This document shows, one piece after another, positions 11,675 to 22,700 of a stretch of 64,000 nt of DNA. Position numbers and translations under genes: made by a program. The notes under the pieces were generated by a model. The model saw only the letters and a program-made list of their open reading frames with translations. It had not been told where the DNA came from and ran no database searches. This stretch comes from Sipunculus nudus. Its lineage: Eukaryota; Annelida; Sipuncula; Golfingiida; Sipunculidae. The first letter of the stretch is position 1; the number at the start of each line of letters is the position of its first letter. The stretch spans positions 45,972,659 through 46,036,658 of the forward strand of contig CM049313.1 in assembly GCA_026874595.1 (NCBI GenBank). Direction: 5' to 3'.

Positions 11675-12120
11675 TTTTTGTCCCCCGCTTCGCGGATGTG
11701 GGGGAAATTGATTTGGGTTAGTCTGTCTGTCCGTCTGTCACTCTGTCTGTCAGTCCGTCAGGTTTTTTCCCTGCGATAACTTTCCTACATATTATAAGTT
11801 TTCATTCAAAGTTTCATCAGTGATTGCTCTCATGCTTACCTTGGTCAGGATTGGTTTTGGAGTGTCTGGCTTTTGTCTGTCTGTCACTTTGTCTTTCAGT
11901 CTGTCAAGTTTTTTTCCGTGCGATAACTTTCCTAAATATATTTCCTATATTTTATTATTTCAATCAAATTTTCGTCAGTGCTTGCTCTTCACCTTGGTTG
12001 GGATTGGTTTTGAAGTGTCAAGCTTCTGTCCGTCTGTCACTCTGTCTGTCCGTCCGTTATCAAGCATGAAAAACAACAAGATCCCAAAGCGGGGGAAATT
12101 AATTCTACGAATTTGCTTGT
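11675..12120. mobile_element. Dispersed repeat with inverted CCCCCGCTT ends
   Basis: Two internal units of about 175-180 bp share TTGGTTTTGGAGTGTC/TTGGTTTTGAAGTGTC, CGATAACTTTCCTA and CTGTCTGTCCGTC runs. The ends (CCCCCGCTTCGCGG at 11683 and AAGCGGGGGAAATT at 12088) are inverted copies. There is no coding content. It is probably a non-autonomous element; the class is not determined. Confidence 0.5.
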
Positions 12121-12822
12121 TTTACTTCATATAATCAAAGCAATCCTATCTGGGTCAGGAGCAGTAGGCGATTCGGCTACAGTCAATGAAAACAATAGGT
12201 AGTTAAGGGCTTCAGCGTTAAGCTGAACAAACAGTACTCATGGATGAATAATTCAGGATAGATCAAAGCATACACAGGACCATGCAGCGACACACAGGAC
12301 AGATTTTCTAAAGCCGGATCATTTCACATGATTCAGCGGACAACTTTCCAATACACCGTACCTGTAGTTTTTTACTGCATTTCTCATTTTCCAACATATA
12401 GATGGAGTTCTTTAATAATTCGATATCCATTATTCTACACAAAAAAATGGCGAATGTTATGTTTGAAAATTTACCGGTTGAGACAAACTATGTGAAATGT
12501 GAAAAAACAGACGGTACTTAAACGTGCGCTTCCATTCTTGAAAAGGGACATACGAAAAAAAAAGCAATATTCAGTAATTTTTTTAACAGGTGCAGTGATT
12601 TCTTTGAAGGAGTCGAAGCAAAAACGTCAGTTTGCAACTTCAGCGAGGACGTTTGGCTCCTTCACTACAGAAAAAAAAAATCTAACATGCTAAACATAGG
12701 GCCGGCGATTCTGTAGAATACTTTATCATTTTAGGTTGTGTATTTATTATTCACATATGTTTTTATTGTTATTTAAACTTTTTTATTTCCTTGAATTAAA
12801 AGTATGGGAATTTGTAATGCGG

Positions 12823-12823
12823 G

Positions 12824-12864
<41 letters not shown>
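12823..12864. repeat. CT then TA microsatellite
   Basis: About 15 CT units are followed by a short TA run, some 50 bp before the acceptor of the domain I pore exon. Confidence 0.9.
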
Positions 12865-12866
<2 letters not shown>

Positions 12867-12913
12867 TTATATTCATGTTGGTAGTAGTGGTGAATTTAAA
12901 CAATTTGTTTCAG

Positions 12914-13058
12914 GTCTTGTCCTGCTAACTACACCTGTTTGCCCGACATTGGTGATAATCCCCGCTATGGCTACACAAATTTTGATCACTTTGGATGGTC
13001 TCTTCTTAATAACTTCCAGCTTCTGACTCTGGACTTCTGGGAAGACCCGTACAACAAG
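12914..13058 (+). CDS. Nav2: Nav2 exon: domain I pore loop (selectivity D)
   Basis: The exon completes a Gly codon after TGTTTCAG and encodes [20 protein letters not shown]..., then the pore helix and filter [15 protein letters not shown]. The Asp in TLDFWE is the domain I selectivity residue and the Glu three residues on is the outer-ring acid. TLDFWE instead of the TQDFWE of Nav1 channels is typical of the Nav2/DSC1 branch. The donor is AACAAG|GTAAAG in phase 0. Confidence 0.95.
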
Positions 13059-13371
13059 GTAAAGCCATGTTCTTCTGTATTATGAACATATTATGAATAT
13101 ATTATATATATATACATATATGAAAGATTTAATAAGAATATATTGTGAATATTATCTGTTTATGTGTGTTTGTGCAACTGATACATCATTACTACCTTCT
13201 TTCATTGTAATGAATCAAATAAAGATAATATTTATAATATTATTGTTATGTAACAGAATTTTTCATATGCATCCATATATCAGAATAATTTTCACATATG
13301 GGCAGCAGTACGGGAAAGTCGACGCTCCGGGGGAGAATTTTTCCTGAAAGAAATATTATTTTTCTGTCTAG

Positions 13372-13506
13372 GTGATACGAGCCAATGGGCCATGGAACAT
13401 CATATATTTTATTATCGTGGTCTTCTTCGGTTCTTTCTACCTCGTGAACTTGATGCGAGCTGTGGTTGTCATGGCGTACGAAGAGGAGGCGGTCAACGCG
13501 GGCAAA
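13372..13506 (+). CDS. Nav2: Nav2 exon: domain I S6
   Basis: The exon follows TTTCTGTCTAG and encodes [19 protein letters not shown], then [20 protein letters not shown] and AVNAGK, the pore-lining S6 and start of the I-II linker. It ends GGCAAA|GTAAGT in phase 0. Odd point: Arg stands in NLMRAVV, where channels of this family usually have Leu or another hydrophobic residue. Confidence 0.93.
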
Positions 13507-16500
13507 GTAAGTCCTGACTTACTTATTTTTTTACTTTTCCTTTCACTCTCAAGCAGATGAAAGAACTTGAATGTTACCCAAGTAGCAGAAGAATTTAGAG
13601 AGTACCATACCTTTTGACCTTTGTTGCCATCCATTTTCCTATAGAAAATCCCGTCTTGCTGTCTATGGAAGATCATTTCATGAATTTATAAAAAAAACTC
13701 AGTTTTGTGTACAAATATAGTCTCCAAACAGAAAGCTTGTGGCACTCTGGGAAATAAGGTCTTTTGATGTTAGAAAGGTTGATAATGTTAAGAACTAGGT
13801 ACTTGGTCTGTGATGTTTTGTATTATTCAAGACTTGCGGCTTGATTTTTGTTGCATGAGAACAAGAAGTGGTAAAACACTCACGATGTCTTACAGGAAGG
13901 TCTATTTTTTAATTTGACATGTAAATTTATTCACGGCAGCGGTTGTTATATAAGACCTTTTATACAATAAAATTATTTGTATACTACAATGTCGCGTCTT
14001 CACATGCCGTTTTCATTATGTTAAAAAATGAATACCTGTTCTGTTTGATAAAGGTACGCGTCGTCAGATTTAGCCTAAGGATTGCCTTATTAATGATTAA
14101 ATAAGCAAAAGTGACTGGTCTTTTCACGATGGACACAAGAGCTCCTAACATTAAAAAAAATGCTTTAATCTATTTGTTTGACTTCCATCAACTACTGCCC
14201 GATCTTTCATCAGTTTACGTAATTCATGAATGTAAAAGAACAATACTGTACCTTTAAGAGTATTTAGTCTTTCCTGGTAAATGTTTATTAGAATTGTACT
14301 TCATACATGAATCAGTTTGTCAGATATGTGGAATTTTTGTAATCTTTTTTGATTCATGAACCAGTTATCCTTGACATATTTTCTTTCTAACAAATGTTCG
14401 TGGGAAACGTAAGTTGTATGACATGTTACCAGTGAGACCGCGGTTGCTTCGTTTTAACCCATATTCTCTTTCAAACTTTTACCCGGGGTGTTTAGGTTGT
14501 TCAGTACTGGGAAATTAATAAAAATTAGTTCTTGGATACACTTAAAATAAATTTCTTGTCATATTTTGACATTAATGGCATAATTTGATTTGCCCTTACC
14601 ATTTTGCAGTTAAATAAAACCTTTTCCTTCTTGCCAGTTTTTCACGCATACACAACAATATATCTGCAGGGGCAAAAACAAATGTTTTAATATATGCATC
14701 GATTTCAGGGATTCCATAGGCGGGGCAAAAGGGTCAAGGTAAACTGCCCGAAACGGAGCAGTGATGAAACGCATGTTACTTCATTTTTTATTGCATTTTC
14801 TTATTTAGATGTATATTATATGCATAGATTCTGCATTTGTCTAGAGTGAATGGCTAGGATTCTATTGAAGTCGCTCAATAGAAACTCGTGTGGTCTACAA
14901 GTACATATAGCATTTTCCTTCTGGGAAGGGTTTGATACTTATTCAGTACATGGGATTGGTAAATCCAGAAAGATCAATTAGGGAATGGATAGCATTTTTG
15001 TATATGTGCAGGGTAATGCATTTTTCAAGGATTTTCACTTTGCACAAGAAGAGAGGTTTTGTTGGAAAGATGCATGTTTATACTGTCGTAGGAGCACGTG
15101 CTGCATATTTTCAAAAAAGGCTGAATCCAGCTTTGGCATTATTCCATCAAGAGGGTTTTAAATGACAACTGCACTGTATTAGAGGCATTTGATGGGAGAC
15201 ATTTTTTTTATACAGGAACATGTTCTTTAAAACTTAATGGGGAAGTCTAAAACACATAAAACGGGAAATCGCGTGGAGTTTTGTTGCATGCACAAATATT
15301 CTAAGGCCTTTTCGTAATGAAAAGATATAACCATTGAATGTTCATTCTTATACCTTATTTTCAAGTGTGTTTATCATATACATGTATACTAGGGTAGTTC
15401 AAAAATACATGTTGAAGTGTGTTTGCATGCGATCTTGTGTGAAGGGGCTGTAACCATGCCAGCGGTATTGAAGCGAATATTTCAATGTGGTGATTTGTCT
15501 GAACTTTTAAATGCCCTTGTATGACAGGATGAATGTCACCTATTGATTATCTGTACTGAATATTCTCATTCTATTGCTATATTTACCTTTTGTGCCACTA
15601 GTTTCCTCTTCGACAAAAAACGTTCAAATATATACGTTAAGGCTGAGTTTGCAAAGCAAGACTGTATTTTAATATTTAAAGATTTTTTGTCTTTCAGTCG
15701 CTTACATTATATTTTCTTTACATTTACATTATCTTTTTCAACTCTGTAGATGTTGTATTTGCTTTAATTTTCTAGAAACTTCTGGAAAAGGCAGTGAATC
15801 AACACTAGTAGTAAATTTGTCTCAAATTGTACCTACCTGACCTTGCTTATTTCTTTAGAACACTTTAGAATTTAAGACTTTTATATTGTTTGGTATATAG
15901 ATTTCAATCTCCTTTTTGTCTAGTGCTTAGACTTTCATACCGAGCTATTATCTTATACTTTTACATGGAATGCCTACGTCTGTTTTCTCACCTGTGAACT
16001 TTGACCTTCATCTGTCTTTTCTTTCAGTCACGTGCCCAATGGGTATGCTATTAAAGTCTGTTCTGCATGCACGGCAAACTGACCATGTTCATAACGGTGT
16101 AACTGTGTAACCAGGTTCGAGGCCGCGAAGACTTAGTACAAAGCCATTTTTACATGCAACAAGCTTGAAGCAGTTTTTCAGTGGATGTTGATGAAACCTA
16201 ATATTGTTAATTGTTTACACTCACTGCTCAGTCCTCACGCAGCGGTTATACACTGCATCGTTCTAGATCTCCTTCGTTTTAACTGCTGCTTTATATAGCA
16301 AGATTCTCCTAGTTTCACCACCAAGGCTCTGAGGACAAACAATTGTGACCCGACCAATGGGAGCATTGTATGGTATTGTGCATTCGACTCCGTGCAACCC
16401 GCTATCAGTGTCTTGGCTCTGTGTCAGCCCTGGTGTTGAGACCCCGAAAAACACGCAAAACAAAGCAGCGGTTTAAACGAAGGAGATCTCGAACGACTCC

Positions 16501-18505
16501 AGCGTATAATTGACCTATCCATGAACTCTATGCGACCTTAAAGCATATTATTCAATGAATAAACATAAGCATGGGACTAAGGAGCAACCAATCAGGTGAC
16601 CTTAAACATTGTAAAGGGTCAATCATCTGACAAAAATAAAATTTTGCATAATATGACAGAGCTCTGTCAAACAGAACACGTGTAGTCTGTGAATACTATC
16701 AGTACCCCTGTCGGCATGTTTTCCGGGATATTTTATTATACGAAGGAGACAGTATAAAAAGTGTCTAGGCTATAGGTTGCGGGAGCCATTCCTCCGACAA
16801 CCGAGTGAATAAAATGGTTACCTGGCACATAATTCGTATGGGACAAATAATCCAATATATATTGCAACACAGTTCATATATGACTGCGATATAGAAAAAA
16901 TGGTCAGGTGATACCAGTTGATGAGATCAGTCAATACGACGTCATACGCCATCGCCCTTTGTGACGTCACTGTTATGTTATCTCAGCTCTCGCTACCATG
17001 TGCATGGAAGTCTCTATAGGAGCGTTTTTGGGGTTCATTATAATTATAAGTTAAAAGGGCGGAGCGTTTGGGCTGCGGTGGATAGGTCAATTGCTGCGTG
17101 TGGAATGTGTTTACTGTTTGTCAGATTACAAATTTATACTAATTCGTTGATTTTATGTTTAATTCAAACAATGCTTCTCCTTGTTGCATGTTTGAATGAC
17201 AAATATAATGTGACGTAGTTGTGCGGCCTCCCTCGGGATAACATTTAATACTTTGACCAGGTTATCAATCAAAGTGTAGAAGAATTTATGCATGAACTAA
17301 CCGATGTTCTCGTCTTTTTTCATCCTCTAGTTGTTGATGCTTGGGGTTTGTATGCGTTTCATAGAGGTGTAAATCTGTTTGTAAATTTGCCTCCTGGGGT
17401 TACGGAAAATATGATAGATGAATTTGACGTTCTTCTGTGTGCTGTGGGATTCAGTATTTCAGTATATTTCATCTACCTTGGAAGACCAAACGTAACCTGT
17501 CGTGTTTATTCTAACAAGTGTCCCAGGAATAACGTGTGGCACCACTCATTTGTCCTCCCATCTTGCCCTGTTAATCAGCAGAACTGATGGTTTATATTTG
17601 CTGGATGCTGATATCTTTGACAGTGCCATGTAATGATTAAGCTTCAACGCACAGGAATGGTGCACTTGCCATTTGGATACACTAAATGGATACCGTTATA
17701 CACTGGAGCGCTGCCGGTTTAGATGAAGAAACTGAGTTGTACTTTAAAATTTCGACAGATGGAAATCGATGTAATGTCATAATAAAATTTACACCAAATT
17801 AACCTTGTCTCATAAACAGCAAGAAATGTGGTAATTAGTGAATACATCCGTATCATTACTTTAATATGACAAGGCACTACTCCTTCGGCACTGTAAAAAT
17901 CAGTTCTGTTGAATAAGGAGGCATCCGCCGTTTTGAAACCCAACATTAATGTTTCAAACATACAGGAGGCAAATTTGTGACTGGGCATGCACGTTCCTGA
18001 GTGCACCAATCTTAATCTTTGCTCGACAGCTGCCGTTGTGGAGTTGGATTGAATTAGTTTTCGTTCTTACTTCAACTGCACCATTTTACTTCTTACTGCG
18101 TAAATGGTGTGTGCGTTTGGTCATGTATCATGCGTGATAACACTTTCGCCAACGACTGTTCAATCATGCACTTCTTAAAGCAACATGTCCTGTAACGCAT
18201 GGTTGTTTGGTTTGACCTGTCAGTCAAGCTTCCGTTACACTTTGTATGCTTGCCAAATAATAATAAAAATGAAAAAAAAAAACCAAAATGCATTAAGAAA
18301 TTCCTTATTACATTATGTTACATCCTTTAAAATGAATTTATGAACGTCATAAAACTGTAAAATTGTGGTTATTCTCTTTCCTATTTTGGACACTCCGAAG
18401 TTCTGTTTCATTATAAAAAGTAATGATATTAAAATAATAGAATGGTCTTATTAAGAATATATTATACAGCAAAACTGATGTGACAAAAATCCTTTGAAAC
18501 TTCAG
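13507..18505 (+). other. Intron within the I-II linker (5.0 kb)
   Basis: No exon or gene is supported. A MITE-like inverted-repeat element lies at 16255-16500. A 99-codon + strand ORF at 17288-17587 and several shorter ones have no recognised family. Confidence 0.7.
16255..16500. mobile_element. MITE-like element with ~37-bp inverted repeats
   Basis: The left end (about 16256-16293: CGTTCTAGATCTCCTTCG...AACTGCTGCTTTA) is repeated in reverse complement at 16462-16500 (CAAAGCAGCGG...GAAGGAGATCTCGAACG) with a few mismatches. The ~245-bp element has no coding capacity. No clear target duplication was identified, so the superfamily is open. Confidence 0.65.
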
Positions 18506-18910
18506 GAGAAGGAACTTGAAAAGAAAGAGCTCAAGAAAAAAAGAAAGAAAGAAGAAGAAAGGCGAAGGGCGAGCATCATGACCGAATCTGATCAAAATGG
18601 ACAAGTTGGTGGTTCAGAGACAAACAATACAGACAAAACCGCGAACGGAAATCATTTAAAAGTGGTGCCGATGAACGGAAGTAGCAGAACCGGAAGTATG
18701 AGCAGTTTACACAGTTCAGAAAATGGGGGAATTCATACGTCCCCTTCAAAACTGCCTCCCTTGGATTTAACGAAAGCAAAAGGAAAATCCGGTGGAAGTG
18801 ATGGGACCAGTGACGTCAAAGATAGTAATCCAAATGCCAAAGGAAACAAAGAACTTGTGATACCAGAAATTAAAACAGAAAATGAATCTGGAGAGCCCAG
18901 CTCCTCGCAG
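18506..18910 (+). CDS. Nav2: Nav2 exon: I-II linker
   Basis: The exon follows GAAACTTCAG and encodes a 135-residue cytoplasmic linker: a highly charged stretch (EKELEKKELKKKRKKEEERRR), then Ser/Asn/Gly-rich text with possible basophilic phosphorylation sites such as RRRAS. It ends TCGCAG|GTAAGT in phase 0. Lys/Glu-rich helices directly after S6 and a variable linker are usual for this channel family. Sequence conservation is low, so identity rests on position, frame and splice sites. Confidence 0.85.
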
Positions 18911-19406
18911 GTAAGTGTTACTCTGTATCTTCAGTGAAGCAAAGCGGATGTGGAAATAACAATACAAAAGCTTAATTATTAACAGCATTTGTAAAAACTG
19001 TATGAGAAGCCAAACTACACTATTATAAGCAGCTGAGTAAAAAGTATCAGAAACAAGAGTTAAGGAAAATTATAATCATGGGTTGTGAAAAGGTGTTTAA
19101 AATAAGACCCAAGGAAAACTTAAACAACAATATACCAGGAATCAAAAACAAAATGAAGAGTGAGAACCTTTCGACGTTTATATGAAATACTTAAATGAAA
19201 AATGTAATGCAGAAGAAGCGTAGTTAGCCGTATCTGAACAGATTTCTTGACTGAAATTCTTCTCAAATTTTGCAGCTGGATCTGTTTGCACAGTACAAAC
19301 AATTTAATAAGCAAAGGCGGGTATGGTCAAACATGAAACGTATAAAACATGAACCTGATGTAAATTGAATTTGTAGTAGTTATGAATTTCCATCTATTTA
19401 CTCCAG

Positions 19407-19503
19407 AAGGATGACATTAACCCAATGGCCACCATTGACTCGCAAGACAGTGAAGAATGGACAGAGAAAAAAGAAGACGAACCCACCGTTGTCAAAATTA
19501 AAG
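19407..19503 (+). CDS. Nav2: Nav2 exon: I-II linker, acidic part
   Basis: This 97-bp exon encodes KDDINPMATIDSQDSEEW and then TEKKEDEPTVVKIK, an acidic linker piece. It ends in phase 1 before GTAAGG and joins in frame to the domain II exon at 28876. Support is from splice sites, frame and the absence of any other bridge between linker and domain II. Confidence 0.78.
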
Positions 19504-20054
19504 GTAAGGTGACAGTTTATCAGTTATCCAAAGTGTATAACCGTTGTCGTTGATTTTCAGCCTCTGTTAATTGTTCGTCTGTGTTCGGATCAAAAGCACA
19601 CGGACAGTTTGACTAGCTATGTGAAATCAAATACGAAGCAAACCCTTCAACGGGAACCTCCTGGTTAAAGATAGGTTGGTTTTAATGCGTTAATTAATCT
19701 TAGGAATAACATAATTATTCTGGCTTTTCTCACAAGTTAGGGGCATAAGTGGCGTCAGGGGCATTTCACTTGGTGCTTGTGACCAGGTGGTCGGCAAGGA
19801 GGTCCCCTTCACGGACCACTGAACACGCCCAGCACGTAAAGGTATTCCACTAATCCCTGTAAAGCCACTCCCGCCGCTTATGTTCACGGCAATGGGATGT
19901 TTCTTCATCATTTGATGAAAAACAATGCGAGTTTTGTCGAGAATTACAATATAATCACATTATGTGAACGAGAGGGTCGGACGCTTTCAAACGCTGAAAA
20001 CTATAGGTCTTCAGCAATAAAAATGTCAGAATTATAGGCATTTTTTTTAATGGT

Positions 20055-21150
20055 CCCATGTTCTCGTTTGACGAGAAAAGGTGGGAGATAAGACAAGATA
20101 TGCAATTTTTTCCCTACAAACTATTCAAATGATTCTTGTATGATAAAAAACTAGACATCTCTAGCATTAAAATGACCGAGATATAGACATTTGTTCAAAT
20201 GGCGAATATTCACATTTGGTGGGAGATGATGGGAGATTTGCAGTTTTATGATGCCAAGCTTCTGAAATACTACCAAATGCTGAAAACTAAAACGTAATCG
20301 AGTTTCAAGCATTTCTATGAAATCTCCTTGTTTTTCGTTTGACGACAAACCGTGCAAGATATGACGAAACCTTCAATTTACTTAGAGCTGAGGAATTGCT
20401 ACTTCAAAAAACAAAAAAAAAAACAAAAAAACTAGACCTCTCTAGCATAAATATTCGCAGAAGAAGCAGAAAACTCAATATTTTCACATTCTCATGTTGT
20501 ACCCCAAAAATGGTAACCGGAGAACAAGACTTAATGTGCACATGGATACGCCAATGGATCCTAGTTTTACATGAGACAAAAATTGTGACATGTTTTACAT
20601 TTTTATAGAAATTGCAGAAAAATTATATATTACAATGTTCCTTGTACAACGCCCCCTGTTGTCCATTTTAAGAAAATGAAAAGACAACGATTTTGAGATA
20701 TTAGGAAATTCCATAAAGTATAAAAGTTTCAAGGCTATACACATGAAAAATTGACCTGTAGATCGTATTTAGTGTAATCACGAAAAATCTCGTTTGACGA
20801 AAAATGGTGCGAGATAATGCGAGACTTGCAATTATATCATAAATAACTGATTAAATACTACCTAACGCAAAAAGCACACCTATGTAGCTTTATAAATGAC
20901 AAAATTGGAAATAATTCAGATTTCATGACTTTCCCCCAATATGCGTACCTACGGTAACAGCAGAATGGAACACAGAATTGTGCAGTGGTGCTAGTCGCCA
21001 TAATCAATGATACACTTGTGCTATAAGTTTCAGAGCGATTGCTTTAAAATTATGGCCTGTAGAGCACGAACAAAAATAGACAGACAGGCAGACAAACATA
21101 CGGGACCGACCCACATACTTGCCGAAATCTTTGATTCCGGCCAGTAATAA
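20055..21150. repeat. Degenerate dispersed repeat (TTTGACGA / GTGGGAGAT words)
   Basis: Related phrases recur at about 20065, 20215, 20335 and 20790: TTTGACGA, then TGGTGCGAGATAATG-like text, then TGCAATTTTA. The block ends with AGACAGACAGGCAGACAAAC and CGGGACCGAC, a terminus seen in molluscan intronic repeats. It is probably one or more old non-autonomous elements. Confidence 0.45.
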
Positions 21151-22649
21151 ATGATAAAAAAAAAGAATAAGAAGCTTGTGGAAATATCACTTGAAATCGT
21201 AGTTCAAAGGCAGTAATATCCTATGTTGTACACGATTTCACTTGAAACATCTTGCTTATAACCAAAGTTAAAGAAAGTTGGCTTAAAGTTAATATTTGAC
21301 GGATCTTTCATGTGCACCGTTGCATTATGAATTTGATAATGAACTTTCCTTAACAATCAAAAGCAATGAACGCAATTTTAGTCAAGGAATACAGAATTCT
21401 GGATATTTATATATATACATATACCTGCAAAAGGTACATCAAAAGATATTTATTAATAACATCAAGACCACCATCATTATTTTCATCATCATCATTCACA
21501 ATGCCCTCTAAGGGCTGGAGAAGGAGTGAGGTTTTTTAGAGCTTATTTTGGTAGGAAAAACTGAGATTATTTTGGTACTTTTGTCTGTCAGTTCAAAAAA
21601 TGAAAACGAGTATGCGACAAAGTAGTATTTGTAACTGCGCTGAACCTACATAACCTCATCGTAAATCGTAATTCAGTATGACCCAAATTTTTTTACAGCT
21701 ACAGGTTTTATTTACAGACACAAAAATAATGTAACGAGTTTATACTTCGCTATTGTTAAATGTTATTTATTGTATACTTGTAATCTGACTACATGGATAA
21801 TGACCATAAAGGGCCCATACTAGAAGCCGTTTCAATGTTATGCATTTTCTGTTAGGGGTCTTTGGTGTCAATTTTAAGTTGTATTTAATGTCAGTAACTG
21901 CATGTGCTTATTTCTCTTGATCAATTTAATAATGTTTCCTGTAGTGTAATTATAACCTTTTTATGCAACCCTTGATTCAGATCACATTGTTTCTTCATTA
22001 AGACTCAGAACAGACAAGACAAGGTAATCAAACATCAAAAGAAAAGATAACCTTTTCTTTTTATGAAAATAAAAGATTTGAAATATTCATTGAAATGATG
22101 GCTCATTGCTTCGTGATCTTTTTACAAGTAACAGGTGCTTGGGGAGTCTTGAGGGCCAACGATCACATTTCCCTCTGTAACAGTCTACTGGTATAGTGGG
22201 AACCACTTGGACGGCTGCGTACAAACAAAATTTACTGTTGTGGCTCGGGGGAATGAGGGCAGTGGTGGACGTTAATAATTCATCAAATCGGGCTGGTGTT
22301 CTTGCACTTTCTTGGGCTTCGTTGGAGAATTGGAAGCTGTCGTCGTTTATGAGCTTAATTAGGGGGTACTTCTGGGGACTAGACTACATGGCTCCGATCA
22401 GACGGGCCCTTCTTTTCATTTGGGGATTAACGGCTGAGTACACAAAAACTGATTCAAAAACACATTCCCCTGTCGCCACAAGCTGCAAAATACGGTTTCA
22501 AATTCTAATTTTAAATGTTTTATTCATTTTACTTAAATAAAAATAACATTGTATTTCACTTATTTTTTATTTATGCCATATATCATATGTTTTAGTATAA
22601 TAACCTTTTAATTAAGAAGATCAGTGGTGCATTTATTTTTCCTAAGGGA

Positions 22650-22698
<49 letters not shown>
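22650..22698. repeat. TA microsatellite
   Basis: About 24 TA units in the intron preceding domain II. Confidence 0.9.

Positions 22699-22700
<2 letters not shown>

Larger units (their letters stand above)
10941..12913 (+). other. Intron, domain I turret to pore loop
   Basis: The intron contains a repeat at about 11675-12120 with three blocks rich in CTGTCTGTCCGTC and a GATAACTTTCCTA word. It begins with CCCCCGCTT and ends with AAGCGGGGGAAATT, which suggests an inverted-repeat element of the type common in molluscan introns. A CT run (12823-12853) and short TA run follow shortly before the acceptor. No exon is seen. Confidence 0.65.

Noticed and set aside
17288-17587. 99-codon + strand ORF
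   Set aside because: No recognised motif, no splice or promoter context, and it lies in an intron of a clear gene.
22196-22540. 114-codon + strand ORF
   Set aside because: No known domain; the starting Met is a GTG-type artefact of the frame and no supporting signals were seen.
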